A DNA stretch of 64,000 bases. It comes from Shewanella abyssi. Lineage in GTDB: Bacteria; Pseudomonadota; Gammaproteobacteria; Enterobacterales; Shewanellaceae. Position 1 is the first letter of the stretch. Each line of letters opens with the position of its first letter. The notes under the pieces are model-generated. The model searched no databases. It was given only the letters and a program-made list of their open reading frames with translations, and was not told the origin of the DNA. The stretch covers positions 1 through 64,000 of the forward strand of contig NZ_JAKIKR010000001.1 of NCBI RefSeq assembly GCF_023284025.1. The letters are read 5' to 3'. This document shows positions 35,862 through 45,182 of the stretch, in pieces. The position numbers and the translations under genes were made by a program.

Positions 35862-36779
35862 GTGTTTACCCACACTCCAGTTGACCATATCGACTTTAAC
35901 GGTTGCCGCGTTTTTGTAAAAAGAGATGATCTTTTACATAAAGATTTTTCTGGCAATAAGGCACGTAAATTTGCTTATTTTCTGCATAATGATTTCCCCG
36001 GTGTTAGCCGATTAGTGGGTTATGGCTCTCCGGTGGCTAATTCGCTTCATTCAATGTCCGCTTTAGCCATCTTAAAAGGATGGCAACTCGATTTTTATAC
36101 TGATCATATTGCTGCGCAAGTTTTAGTCTCGTCAAAAGGTAATTATGCGGCGGCTATCGAAAATGGCGCTAATGTTATCGATTTGTCTTTGGTCGCAGAT
36201 AGAGACGGTAGAAGTTGTAAAGAGTATATTGAGCAAGTTGTTCTGCCAAATGACGCTACTGCTTTGTATGTTCCTGAAGGGGGCCGTTGTCTCTATGCTC
36301 GGGATGGGGTGCACCAGTTGGCCAAAGAGATTGTTAGCTGGTTCGAGACTCGTCAGCTTAATGAGCTGACTGTTTTTCTACCATCCGGAACAGGCACGAC
36401 TGCGGTATTCTTAAATGAATATTTTGTGCTCAATAAAGACAGTATCAAAGTGACAACATGTGCCTGTGTTGGAGATGAAGACTACCTTAAGCAGCAGTTT
36501 TCAGAGCTAATCAGTGATACTTCATTTCATCCCAAGATAGTAAGCACAGATAAGAAGTACCATTTCGGCAAGCTATATAAAGCGTTTTATGATATCTGGC
36601 GCAAAGTCGGTGAACAGGGGATTGAGTTTGAGTTACTTTATGATCCTAAGGGGTGGATGTGTGTTGAGCAGTACTTATTAGATAACCCAGATACAGAGAT
36701 CCTCTATATTCATCAAGGGGGTTTATTAGGCAATGCGACGATGTTGCCACGCTATCAACGTAAATATGCGGCAGTATAG
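35862..36779 (+). CDS. ACC deaminase/D-cysteine desulfhydrase family PLP enzyme
   Basis: A 305-residue PLP fold type II enzyme. The PLP lysine lies in KDFSGNKARK; the GYGSPVANSLHSM and PSGTGTTAVFLNEY blocks match phosphate and substrate binding loops of this family. It probably deaminates or desulfhydrates a small amino acid such as D-cysteine or ACC; E. coli DcyD is the nearest well-known relative type. The start is GTG 35862 preceded by GAAGAGAA. Stands alone. Confidence 0.75.
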   Translation: MFTHTPVDHIDFNGCRVFVKRDDLLHKDFSGNKARKFAYFLHNDFPGVSRLVGYGSPVANSLHSMSALAILKGWQLDFYTDHIAAQVLVSSKGNYAAAIENGANVIDLSLVADRDGRSCKEYIEQVVLPNDATALYVPEGGRCLYARDGVHQLAKEIVSWFETRQLNELTVFLPSGTGTTAVFLNEYFVLNKDSIKVTTCACVGDEDYLKQQFSELISDTSFHPKIVSTDKKYHFGKLYKAFYDIWRKVGEQGIEFELLYDPKGWMCVEQYLLDNPDTEILYIHQGGLLGNATMLPRYQRKYAAV

Positions 36780-36982
36780 TGAGTTTAGAGTGGCTGGGGT
36801 GTTTCCACTTGGTTAGGCTAGTTACCTGAGCAGAGGTAAAGCCTAAACCAAATGAAGTTGACCAAATAGCTGAATATGTTTCAGTCCTATTCGTTTGTCT
36901 ATGAAGACAAACTATCGATACGAGTGAGAGGAGATGTATCGAAAAGTCATTTTTACTTAATTGAAAGTTACTTAATTGAAAA

Positions 36983-37156
36983 TTATTTACTTGAAGACAA
37001 TAACCAGTTCATAAATTTAAGCGCTTCAGTACGCTTTGAAAAAGTCTGTCTGTTTTTACCTTGACTGTCAGTGAAGGCGATTGACGATTTGTTGACTGAA
37101 ATTGAATCTACTGGGAAGTTGACTGTAATTTCGTGTCCATTTACTAGGTATGACAT
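36983..37156 (-). CDS. Small hypothetical protein, 57 residues
   Basis: A previously easily missed ORF reads MSYLVNGHEITVNFPVD... to WLLSSSK and stops at 36983. ATG 37156 has GGAG 8 bases upstream (GGAGTGTGACCATATG). The protein is soluble with alternating strands, a central SIAFTDSQGKNRQTF and a basic RTEALKFMNWLL helix at the end. A 62-codon ORF on the other strand overlaps it but has no ribosome binding site and poorer composition. The short repeated TTACTTAATTGAAA motif lies just past its stop. Function unknown. Confidence 0.6.
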   Translation of the reverse strand: MSYLVNGHEITVNFPVDSISVNKSSIAFTDSQGKNRQTFSKRTEALKFMNWLLSSSK

Positions 37157-37685
37157 ATGGTCACACTCCTTTAATTAAAGCTACCAAGTTGGTAGTTGTT
37201 TATAACAATAAGATATCCTTAGCATTTTTGCGAAAGACGAATTTAAGTTCAATTCGAGATTACTCATCTTTTCATGCTTATACAAGTGGCTTGCTAGCAG
37301 TTTTGTTAATAAATGTGTTGTTAGCATCACAAAAACAAAACTAATCTCAAGCTGTAATGAAGTAAAGCATAAAGATATGACAGTAAGATGACTGTCTATT
37401 AAGATGATCGAACCTGTTGTGATAACGCTTATGTGGGGATCAAACGACGAATCGTGGATTTTTACAGAAGGCGGTGAAAGTATATCAAAAAAGGGTATAT
37501 CTCTAAAAACTGTGTGGATTATATCCAGTTAATAAACCTTGTCAATCAATAAAATTAAAAAGCTTGTGTTGAAGAGAGTGTGTAATTAAGTGTTAACAAT
37601 ACGGTAATCGGTGCTAGGTTGACTAATATGTAAGAATATTTTGCCAATGTTATTCAATGTCGATGTATCAAAATGGAGTCTTTCG
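37157..37685. other. 529-base region without a gene
   Basis: AT-rich. It should hold the promoters of the small gene at 37156 and the MscS gene at 37686. No ORF on either strand is supported. The repeated TATATC (near 37484 and 37496) may be regulatory but is unassigned. Confidence 0.4.
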
Positions 37686-39290
37686 ATGAAAAGGATTATT
37701 TTACTGCTGCTTGTAATGCTAATGAGCCATATCCCCGTAGCATATAGCGTTACAGGGCTAGCGAGTGCTGCCACATCAAGTGAAGAGCCTATAGAAGAAG
37801 CGCAGCCTACCAGCGTTAAAGCCAGCACCTATGACTACAAAGACAGCCTATTTAGAGATACACCACGAGGCACTATTGAAGGTTTTTTTGAGGCTACTTT
37901 TGAACAAAACTTTGAAAAAGCCGCAAAGTACTTAGATTTACGCTATCTGCCAGACGGCATGTCAAAAGAGCTTGGGCCTGAATACGCTAAGCAATTAGTG
38001 GCTATTATCGAGCGTAATATTTGGGTTAATCTCGAAGAGATAAGTGATCTGCCTAGCGGTACTAGCAATGATCAACTGCCAAACTACCGAGATGCTTTTG
38101 GCCGAGTTGAAGTGCAAGGTAACGAGATAACACTGTTACTGCAAAAAGTACCGGATAAACAGTTAGGTAAAATATGGAAGATATCCAATGCTACCGTGGC
38201 TAAAGTACCCATGCTCTATAGTGAGCTTGGTTATGGGCCTATTGTGGAGTGGTACGTACAAAATATTCCGTCAGGTCACCTCTTTAAACTTAACTTGTGG
38301 GAATGGGCGCTACTGATTAGTTATCTAGTCTTGGCATTATTGGTGGTCATTCCGTTAACTTGGTTTGCAAAAAAACTAATACTGCGCAGTGAATATCAAT
38401 ACAAAGAGGATGTTGCACACCTTATCGTTGGGCCATCACGTCTTTTACTTGCACTACTACTTGACCGTGCATGGATGGCCAATACCACGCTTTCTGCCAA
38501 TGTGATGGAAGTCGTTAATAGCGGCTTTTTACTTGTGATTGCAATAATTTGGTTTATTTGGAACTTAGCCGATGTACTGCAAAACAGTTTACGTTTGCGT
38601 TGGATTAATCAGGGTAAGAGTCAAACTGCATCTTTATTGCGGCCTTTAGCAAACTTTCTTCGAGTGATTTTAGTTGCGCTAACAATTTTAATTTGGCTGG
38701 AGCATCTTGGTTTTGATGCGTCCACTATCTTAGCAGGTTTAGGTATTGGTGGAGTCGCCATAGCATTAGCTTCTAAGCAATCAATCGAGAATTTTATAGG
38801 AACTATTACCTTATACTCGTCAGCACCCATTCGGGTCGGAGATGTCGGTCGTTTTGGTACCATAACAGGGACAGTAGAAGAGATTGGTCTGCGTTGTACT
38901 CGGATTCGAACAATTGATAGAACAGTGATAAATGTGCCCAACGCGCGTTTGTCGGAGATGGACATAGAGAACATATCGGAGCGCGAAAAAATACGTTTAA
39001 AGACAGATATCCGTTTAGATTATAAAACGACGACAGAGCAGCTACATAGCATCATTGAAGATATACGTGCTTTGCTAATAGCGCATGATAAAGTCGACGA
39101 GACGCCGCTAAGGGTAACATTCAGAGGTTTTGGCTTACATGGACTGCAACTTAACGTGTTTGCTTATATTGGCACCACAGACTTTGCTGAGTTTCAGTTG
39201 GTCTCTGAAGAACTGCATTTTAGTATTATGAATACCGTTGTAAAGCATGGTACTCGAATTGTGCCTGTGGTACCTATTGCCGCAGAGTAA
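37686..39290 (+). CDS. MscS family mechanosensitive channel
   Basis: A 534-residue protein with a signal peptide (about 1-20), a periplasmic domain (about 30-190), several TM helices and the MscS pore helix (LAGLGIGGVAIALASKQSIE) followed by the beta-domain (VGDVGRFGTITGTVEEIG) and C-terminal domain. It releases solutes on hypo-osmotic shock. ATG 37686 has GGAG 7 bases upstream; an earlier in-frame start at 37641 lacks this. Stands alone. Confidence 0.9.
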   Translation: MKRIILLLLVMLMSHIPVAYSVTGLASAATSSEEPIEEAQPTSVKASTYDYKDSLFRDTPRGTIEGFFEATFEQNFEKAAKYLDLRYLPDGMSKELGPEYAKQLVAIIERNIWVNLEEISDLPSGTSNDQLPNYRDAFGRVEVQGNEITLLLQKVPDKQLGKIWKISNATVAKVPMLYSELGYGPIVEWYVQNIPSGHLFKLNLWEWALLISYLVLALLVVIPLTWFAKKLILRSEYQYKEDVAHLIVGPSRLLLALLLDRAWMANTTLSANVMEVVNSGFLLVIAIIWFIWNLADVLQNSLRLRWINQGKSQTASLLRPLANFLRVILVALTILIWLEHLGFDASTILAGLGIGGVAIALASKQSIENFIGTITLYSSAPIRVGDVGRFGTITGTVEEIGLRCTRIRTIDRTVINVPNARLSEMDIENISEREKIRLKTDIRLDYKTTTEQLHSIIEDIRALLIAHDKVDETPLRVTFRGFGLHGLQLNVFAYIGTTDFAEFQLVSEELHFSIMNTVVKHGTRIVPVVPIAAE

Positions 39291-39666
39291 AATGAACTTT
39301 CGGGAAGTGTATGCCTAGTTAATCGCTCTTGCTAACTAAGAGGAGATAGCTGCTTAGTTAACATCTAATTGAGAATGTAGTGTACAAAGGTAAGCGACGG
39401 CTTCTTCAGGTAAGGTGGGTATATGAAGATGCTGTTGAGTCATTTGCTGCTGTTATTATTATCCTGCTCATAAGGGACTAGATCACAGATATGGAATTTA
39501 TTTTTATCGTCTTAAACTGCCTTTATCAAGCAAGGCCGTGGGCCTGCTCAATCTGATTGATTAAGTGCATTCAAGTCTACACTGAAAAGTGGGCTTTTAA
39601 GCTAGTGATTTTATACTACATATCGTTATAATCGTTGCTCTTATAGTACTTTAGGTGGGAAGTCGT
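39291..39666. other. 376-base region with a signal-peptide-like mini-ORF
   Basis: ATG 39423 to TAA 39473 encodes 16 residues, MKMLLSHLLLLLLSCS, which looks like a lipoprotein signal peptide cut off at the lipobox. AAGGTGGG lies upstream. It may be the remnant of a lipoprotein gene or chance. No other gene is supported. The promoter for cheV must lie here. Confidence 0.35.
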
Positions 39667-40617
39667 ATGGCGGAATTGCTCGCAAGCGTTGATCAGCGCA
39701 CTAAGCTTGTTGGTGAAAACCGATTAGAACTTTTGTTGTTCAGAATTAGTGTGACGCAACTATTCGCCATCAACGTATTCAAAGTTAAAGAAGTGGTAAA
39801 AGTGCCACCTTTAAGTAGATTACCTGGCAGTCACCCAAGTATTATCGGTGTCGCTAATCTGCGTGGAGTGGCAATTCCAGTGATCGATCTTCGAAAGGCT
39901 ATTGGTTATAGACCCTCGGCAGTGTATGAGAATAGTAACCTCATTATTACCGAATATAATCGTTCGGTGCAGGGATTTTTAGTAGACAAAGTAGAGCACA
40001 TTGTTAATCTTACCTGGAGCGATATTTTGCCGCCGCCTAAAACGGTAGGGCCTAATAACTATCTGACGGCGATCACGCGAGTCGAGTATCAAGATAAGCA
40101 GGAGCTGGTGTCAATTATTGATGTTGAAAAAGTATTGGCAGAAATTATTCAATACGATATTAAGCTATCGGAGGGTGTATTAGATCTGCAATTGTTGCCA
40201 TTAATGCAAGGCAGAAGAGTGTTGATTGCAGATGACTCGGCAACCGCAAGACGTCAAGTGAGAGAAACATTAGAACAATTGGGTTTAGAGGTGATTGAAG
40301 TTTCTGACGGTTTGATGGCATTAAATCAATTAAAACAATGGTGTGATCAAGGAATAGAGGTATCGGAACATATCGTTATGTTAATCACCGATGCCGAAAT
40401 GCCAGAAATGGATGGCTATAAGTTGACCCATGAGATCCGTCAGGACAAGCGTATGAGCAACCTTTATATCACCTTAAATACGTCATTAAGTGGCAGTTTT
40501 AATAATGCGATGGTCGAAAAGGTAGGCTGTGACCGTTTTATCTCTAAATTCCAGCCCGATCTACTGGTTGAAGTCGTTCAAGATAAATTGCGCCAGTCTG
40601 TATCGGTCGAGGTGTAG
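39667..40617 (+). CDS. Chemotaxis coupling protein CheV
   Basis: A 316-residue protein: an N-terminal CheW-like domain (about 20-165, with LFAINVFKVKEVVKVPPL and GVANLRGVAIPVIDL) and a C-terminal receiver domain (about 180-310) with ADD, phosphoacceptor Asp in MLITDAEMPEMDGY and the conserved Lys in FISKF. It couples chemoreceptors to CheA and tunes adaptation. The usual HSSLSG motif reads TSLSG. ATG 39667 follows AGGTGGGA; an upstream GTG is not supported. It is not in a chemotaxis cluster. Confidence 0.92.
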   Translation: MAELLASVDQRTKLVGENRLELLLFRISVTQLFAINVFKVKEVVKVPPLSRLPGSHPSIIGVANLRGVAIPVIDLRKAIGYRPSAVYENSNLIITEYNRSVQGFLVDKVEHIVNLTWSDILPPPKTVGPNNYLTAITRVEYQDKQELVSIIDVEKVLAEIIQYDIKLSEGVLDLQLLPLMQGRRVLIADDSATARRQVRETLEQLGLEVIEVSDGLMALNQLKQWCDQGIEVSEHIVMLITDAEMPEMDGYKLTHEIRQDKRMSNLYITLNTSLSGSFNNAMVEKVGCDRFISKFQPDLLVEVVQDKLRQSVSVEV

Positions 40618-40629
40618 TAGAGCAGTAAA

Positions 40630-41274
40630 TCAGTCTTGATGTTCCTGTCTTAAGTCATTAATGACCTGTCGCTTTAATTCTGCAGCGGCAGCGATATTGA
40701 TCTGTGCCACTCGAACAGCAAAACTAAAGCGCTGTTTACCGACAATACTAACAATATCCTCTAGAAAACGTTTATCGAGCACAAATTGTTTAGCGTAAAA
40801 CTTAATCGCTTGTGTGACAGAACTGTAATTAACACCGTCAAAACTAAAGCCAGCGTCATAACCATAATCATCAATGGTGACACCGTTAAGACTCAGTGGC
40901 CAAGCTGGATAATTAACTCTATCCCTGGCGATCTCGTACATCATCCATGCGCTTTTTTTAAACCCGCCAAAGACTTTGTCTTCAAATTCAGACTCTTCAA
41001 GCTCTTGTTTGGTCCAGTTGATACCAATGGCAAGATGTTTCTCATAGATCCGCATTAGCTCATCCTTGACCGCCATTTTACAATCCCAAATAGAGGTTAG
41101 CTTATGCTGTTTAGCAATTTTAAAACACTCTTTGCAGGTTGGCAGCATGAGTGATGGATGCGGTGTGTAATGCTCTTTAATATAACTCAACTGCATGGAA
41201 CTTGGCTCGCCACAAAACCAACATTGGTGTCTGCGATTAAAGGGTATGTCGATTGATGGGGCAAGTTCAAACAA
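40630..41274 (-). CDS. Hypothetical protein with N-terminal four-Cys zinc motif
   Basis: A 214-residue soluble protein. C18-x2-C21 (CWFC) and C47-x2-C50 (CKEC) form a zinc-ribbon-like pair. The rest is helical and charged, with a late block DGVNYSSVTQAIKFYAKQF. Conserved in Shewanella as far as I recall, without a known role; it may bind nucleic acid or protein. It faces cheV tail to tail. Confidence 0.6.
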   Translation of the reverse strand: MFELAPSIDIPFNRRHQCWFCGEPSSMQLSYIKEHYTPHPSLMLPTCKECFKIAKQHKLTSIWDCKMAVKDELMRIYEKHLAIGINWTKQELEESEFEDKVFGGFKKSAWMMYEIARDRVNYPAWPLSLNGVTIDDYGYDAGFSFDGVNYSSVTQAIKFYAKQFVLDKRFLEDIVSIVGKQRFSFAVRVAQINIAAAAELKRQVINDLRQEHQD

Positions 41275-41323
41275 AATGGCTCACTTAATAGTTCTGTTAA
41301 AGTTTTTATTTTACTTAAAAAGA

Positions 41324-41352
41324 AAGCGCACAATCACTGATGATCGGCGCTT
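41324..41352 (-). terminator. Likely terminator after the DUF2750 gene
   Basis: On the reverse strand, AAGCGC and GCGCTT form a stem followed by a T-rich stretch (TTTCTTTTT), about 35 bases past the DUF2750 stop. The loop is long (about 17 bases). Confidence 0.45.
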
Positions 41353-41385
41353 ACTTTTAAGATCTTGTTAGCTATATTGGAAAAT

Positions 41386-41745
41386 TTACTCTGCTTCAAT
41401 GTTAACCAGTGAAGTGGCTAGCACGATGGGATCGATCTCAAGGCAGTCTTGTTCTGCTACCCAATCAACACCGACAAGTACAGCATCATCATTTAGATCC
41501 GTAACCCAAAACTCTAAAAATTCGCCAAGTGTAATAGCAACTGCGCTGTAATCTTGCCACTCTTCAGTACAATGGCTTTTTGCTTGTGCTTCTTCCGACC
41601 ATAGAGGCATCACATCAGTCGCTTCGAATTCAGATGAATCACATACGACCCAACCTTCACCTGTTTCATCTTGCAGGCCCCAAACCACTTGGTGTTGCTT
41701 TACGTTGCTAATAAAGCTTTCTAATGCTGGAGTCATCTCAGTCAT
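41386..41745 (-). CDS. DUF2750 domain protein
   Basis: A 119-residue acidic, soluble protein. VWGLQDETGEGWVVCDSSEFE and MPLWSEEAQAKSHC match the DUF2750 pattern, a family of unknown function common in gammaproteobacteria. Single gene. Confidence 0.75.
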   Translation of the reverse strand: MTEMTPALESFISNVKQHQVVWGLQDETGEGWVVCDSSEFEATDVMPLWSEEAQAKSHCTEEWQDYSAVAITLGEFLEFWVTDLNDDAVLVGVDWVAEQDCLEIDPIVLATSLVNIEAE

Positions 41746-42104
41746 GATTAATCTCTTTTGGTTATTGGAAGATATCGATTATATCCACTGACAATAGTCT
41801 GCAACTGCCTTGTACTTTTAGCAAGTTATTTAATGATGTTTCTAGCGTGATTAGCGGCACTGTTTATTCCCTAGCGTGCGTAAATTAAGCGGTTAAACTT
41901 GTAAGTGAAGATAACTGTAATAAGCACATTGAATTAGTCTATATTAATGCTGCAGGATGTTGTTTAGTTCGTATCTCTATATACCGGGGTAGCTAAGCGG
42001 TTTTATGAATTAAAGATCATCATTTAACTAAGCTGATTAAGGTAAGCTTAATCTCTAAACATCAAAGTAATACGTTAGTGTCATTCATTTTTGGGAGTCT
42101 TCTA
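41746..42104. other. 359-base region without a gene
   Basis: Lies between the divergent DUF2750 and MltB-type genes. A small dyad AAGCT / AGCTT occurs near 42030-42050. No gene is supported. Confidence 0.4.
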
Positions 42105-43295
42105 TTGTTTAAATCAATCCCCCTGGCAGCAACGCTCATATTATCAAGCTCCAGCGCTATCGCATCGGTGGCTTCCCCAGACTGGGGAACTTGTGTTGCA
42201 AATCTTCAGCAAACGGCTAAATCTGAAGGTTTATCGCAGCAAACCATTGATACCACTCTCGCCAATGTAAGGTATGTCGCTAGAGTCATCGAACTGGACA
42301 ACAAACAGCCAGAGTTTAGCTCTTCGTTTGAAAGCTATTTCACTAAACGAGTCACGGATTGGCGGGTTCAACAGGGGCGAAAGCTGTACATAAAGCACAA
42401 AGAGCTACTGCAAAGCCTTGCCAAAGAGTACGGTGTTCCGCCGCAGTATTTATTAGCATTTTGGGGGCTTGAGACTAATTTCGGCTCCTATAAAGGCAAG
42501 ATGTCAGTGCTCAATTCACTGGCGACATTGGCATGTGATCCTCGTCGAAGTCAGTATTTTACCACAGAGCTAATGCAGGCATTAAAGCTGAAAGAGCAGT
42601 ATGGTTTTGATGAGAAGAAAATGGTCGGTTCCTGGGCTGGAGCCATGGGGCATACTCAGTTTATGCCGTCTGCTTATGCAAAATATGCGGTAGATGGTGA
42701 TGGCGATGGTAAGGCAGATCTGTGGAACAGTACCGATGATGCGCTTTCATCAGCCGCACATTTTTTGCAAAACTTGGGCTGGAAAAGAGATGAACGCTGG
42801 GGACGGGAAGTGACATTGCCAAAGAATTTTTCATACGCGTACCTTGGCAGAGCTGAAGCGCAGACGCTGACTAAGTGGGCTGAACTCGGTTTAACGCTAA
42901 CTAACGGTCGAGCGCTTAGCACCCCCGATATGACCGCAGCGCTTTATCTGCCTTCAGGACATACAGGCCCCGCCTTTTTAGGTTATGACAACTTCAATGT
43001 GATCATGAAATGGAATCGTTCTACTTTCTACGCCATTGCTGTTGGACACCTTGCTGATAGGATTAATGGAGCAGCAGGGCTCAATGTTAAACCGCCTAAA
43101 ATGCCGAGTTTAAGCAGAGCGCGAGTGAAAGAGTTACAAAATCAATTAAATACGTTAGGTTTTGATGTGGGTAAACCAGATGGGATTTTGGGTTCCAAAT
43201 CTTTAAAGGGCTTACAAGCATTTCAGAAAGATAATGGCTTGGTCGCCGACGGTTACCCTAGCGAAGTAACGTTTAAGGCTCTTGGGGTAAAGTAA
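42105..43295 (+). CDS. MltB-type lytic murein transglycosylase
   Basis: A 396-residue periplasmic enzyme that cuts peptidoglycan glycan strands to 1,6-anhydro products. A signal peptide (about 1-21, ending AIAS) precedes the SLT_2 domain, with the catalytic Glu in FWGLETNFG and GHTQFMPSAY. The C-terminal ~55 residues form a peptidoglycan-binding domain (LQNQLNTLGFDVGKPDGILG). The start is TTG 42105 with GGGAG 7 bases upstream; the upstream GTG is less likely. A clear terminator follows. Confidence 0.9.
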   Translation: MFKSIPLAATLILSSSSAIASVASPDWGTCVANLQQTAKSEGLSQQTIDTTLANVRYVARVIELDNKQPEFSSSFESYFTKRVTDWRVQQGRKLYIKHKELLQSLAKEYGVPPQYLLAFWGLETNFGSYKGKMSVLNSLATLACDPRRSQYFTTELMQALKLKEQYGFDEKKMVGSWAGAMGHTQFMPSAYAKYAVDGDGDGKADLWNSTDDALSSAAHFLQNLGWKRDERWGREVTLPKNFSYAYLGRAEAQTLTKWAELGLTLTNGRALSTPDMTAALYLPSGHTGPAFLGYDNFNVIMKWNRSTFYAIAVGHLADRINGAAGLNVKPPKMPSLSRARVKELQNQLNTLGFDVGKPDGILGSKSLKGLQAFQKDNGLVADGYPSEVTFKALGVK

Positions 43296-43333
43296 CGAGT
43301 CGTGGTTAAAGGACTTTATCGTTCTAAATGATG

Positions 43334-43365
43334 AAGATGCAATCAAAAAGATTGCATCTTTTTTA
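43334..43365 (+). terminator. Rho-independent terminator
   Basis: Stem AAGATGCAATC / GATTGCATCTT with loop AAAAA and T run, downstream of the transglycosylase. Confidence 0.9.
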
Positions 43366-43409
43366 TTGATGAATTAGATTAAATTTCATCAATAAAATGA
43401 TCGACTGGA

Positions 43410-44285
43410 ATGCTTATCTCTATGGACAATCTTTCTCACGCACAGCGTCAACGTTTAGCTTTTATCGATTTTAGCTTACAGTATTTTGGCCAAGTATCTC
43501 GCCAAGATTTAATCAGTAAGTTTGCCACAGGTCTTGCCGCTGCCACTCGTGATTTTCAAAGTTATAGAACCCTGGCGCCAAATAATATGCGCTTGGTGCA
43601 TCAAACCAAGTGTTATCACCGTTTACCCGAGTTCAAAGCGCTATTTACCCATGAACCTGAAGCGATATTGCATGGGCTTGCCAAAGGGTTTGGTGACGGC
43701 TTGTCTCATCCTATAGAGCCAAGTGGGGTGTGTATCGATGCAATTGGGCTTATCCACCCAGATACCGAGACTATTGCGGCGTTAATGCGAGCCATACAAG
43801 GCAAACAGGCGCTTGCTATTGAATACGTGTCGGTGTCATCGGGGAAAAAATCACGAGAGATTGTGCCTCATGCTTTAGTCAATAACGGTCAGCGTTGGCA
43901 TGTGCGTGCTTTTGATAGGGCCAATCAAGTGTTTACTGATTTTGTTGTTACTCGAATTAAGACCACAGCGATATCTGAGACGAGTGTTAAGTTCGTGGAG
44001 ACCTGCGCTAATGACAAGTATTGGCAGCAAGAGGTGCAGCTTGAGTTAATCCCTCACCCTTCAATGGCTCACCCCGAAGCGATAGAACTCGACTACCAAA
44101 TGGTGAATAAACGCCTTACCTTAAATTGCAGAGCATCACTAGCAGGTTACCTGCTGCGTCAATGGAGCGTTGATTGCTCTGCGAAGCATAAAATAGGTTC
44201 AGGGGTATGCCAATTGGCATTGGCTAACCGAGATGTGCTGCAACATATAGAGCATTTGACGATAGTACCGGGTGCTAAATCGTAG
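43410..44285 (+). CDS. WYL-domain transcriptional regulator
   Basis: A 291-residue protein with an N-terminal winged-helix region (HAQRQRLAFIDFSLQYFGQVSRQDL), a central WYL domain (IEYVSVSSGKKSREIVPHALV, WHVRAFDRAN) and a C-terminal WCX-like segment. WYL regulators sense ligands or DNA ends and control stress or defence genes. No defence cluster is next to it. Start ATG 43410 or 43422; neither has a strong ribosome binding site. Confidence 0.75.
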   Translation: MLISMDNLSHAQRQRLAFIDFSLQYFGQVSRQDLISKFATGLAAATRDFQSYRTLAPNNMRLVHQTKCYHRLPEFKALFTHEPEAILHGLAKGFGDGLSHPIEPSGVCIDAIGLIHPDTETIAALMRAIQGKQALAIEYVSVSSGKKSREIVPHALVNNGQRWHVRAFDRANQVFTDFVVTRIKTTAISETSVKFVETCANDKYWQQEVQLELIPHPSMAHPEAIELDYQMVNKRLTLNCRASLAGYLLRQWSVDCSAKHKIGSGVCQLALANRDVLQHIEHLTIVPGAKS

Positions 44286-44357
44286 CCAGAGATAACACTA
44301 GTGGCTTTGATAGACTTTTGTTAAGCTCACGCAATAAAATTTGAGTTAAGGAATACC

Positions 44358-44840
44358 ATGAGTATTAAAGATGATTCTGTAGTGCAATTTAACTACACAC
44401 TACGTGACGAGCAGGGCGAAGTATTAGAGAGCAATGAAGGTCTAGATCCAATTGCTTATCTTCATGGTCACAACAACATGATGCCTGGTGTTGAAAAGGC
44501 GCTTGTGGGTAAAGAAGCTGGCGCAACCTTTTCAGTCACGCTGCCCGCCAGCGAAACTTACGGTGAGCGCAATGATGATGCTGAGCAGCGTGTTTCAGTT
44601 AAGCATCTGCAAGGCGCAAAAGTATGGAAAGCCGGTATGCGTGCTTTGATCAACACCGATGACGGTCAACGTCAGGTGACTATCATCAAAATGGGCAAGT
44701 TTATGGCAACAGTGGATGTTAACCATCCTCTGGCTGGTCGTGAGTTGACGTTTGATCTTGAAGTGGCTGATGTTCGTGATGCAACAGCTGAAGAGGTTGC
44801 CCATGGCCACGCTCATGGCAAAGGCGGTCACCACCACTAA
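44358..44840 (+). CDS. SlyD-type FKBP peptidyl-prolyl isomerase
   Basis: A 160-residue protein of the FKBP-type fold. An N-terminal half FKBP (QFNYTLRDEQGEVLESN, GVEKALVGKEAG), an insert-in-flap domain (about 75-125) and a His-rich C-terminal tail (HGHAHGKGGHHH) that binds nickel. It acts as a folding helper and metal chaperone in the cytoplasm. A terminator follows. Confidence 0.9.
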   Translation: MSIKDDSVVQFNYTLRDEQGEVLESNEGLDPIAYLHGHNNMMPGVEKALVGKEAGATFSVTLPASETYGERNDDAEQRVSVKHLQGAKVWKAGMRALINTDDGQRQVTIIKMGKFMATVDVNHPLAGRELTFDLEVADVRDATAEEVAHGHAHGKGGHHH

Positions 44841-44858
44841 GCTGAGTTAATCGGCAAC

Positions 44859-44887
44859 AAAAAGCCCAACCTTGTTTGGGCTTTTTT
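44859..44887 (+). terminator. Rho-independent terminator of slyD
   Basis: Stem AAAAAGCCCAA / TTGGGCTTTTT and T run, 19 bases after the slyD stop. Confidence 0.9.
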
Positions 44888-44918
44888 AATTAATGAGTCA
44901 ATACTTTAGAGACGAAAG

Positions 44919-45137
44919 ATGATCATAGAATTAAGCAGTGGCAAAATGGTACTGAGTCCATTTGAAGTACAAGTCAGACTCAATAATCAGTGTCAGCTCT
45001 ATGCAATGGTGGAAGATATTAAATTTCACCAAGATGCGCTAATGATGGTTGCCGATGCTGGCGCCGTTCGTTGGAGCCTTAAATTGGATAGCAATGAACA
45101 GCTACAAACCATTAAAACTGAGCTAGGTATTGGCTAA
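44919..45137 (+). CDS. DUF3389 family small protein
   Basis: A 72-residue protein, IELSSGKMVLSPFEVQVRLNN at the start, matching my recollection of the DUF3389 family from Vibrio and Shewanella. Soluble, mostly strands. Function unknown. Confidence 0.6.
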   Translation: MIIELSSGKMVLSPFEVQVRLNNQCQLYAMVEDIKFHQDALMMVADAGAVRWSLKLDSNEQLQTIKTELGIG

Positions 45138-45182
45138 CTCTCTTGCAACACACCGAATAAGCCAATAGCTTAACTTGGGCCG

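Noticed and set aside
36876-37064. A 62-codon plus-strand ORF in the gap before the MscS gene
   Set aside because: It is antisense to the better-supported 57-codon gene on the reverse strand, has no ribosome binding site and holds short tandem TTACTTAATTGAAA repeats.
38621-38974. A 117-codon reverse-strand ORF within the MscS gene
   Set aside because: It lies fully antisense to the conserved pore region and has no recognisable domain.
43410-44285. WYL regulator as a marker of a BREX or other defence island
   Set aside because: Neighbours are a transglycosylase and slyD; no defence genes are present anywhere in the window.
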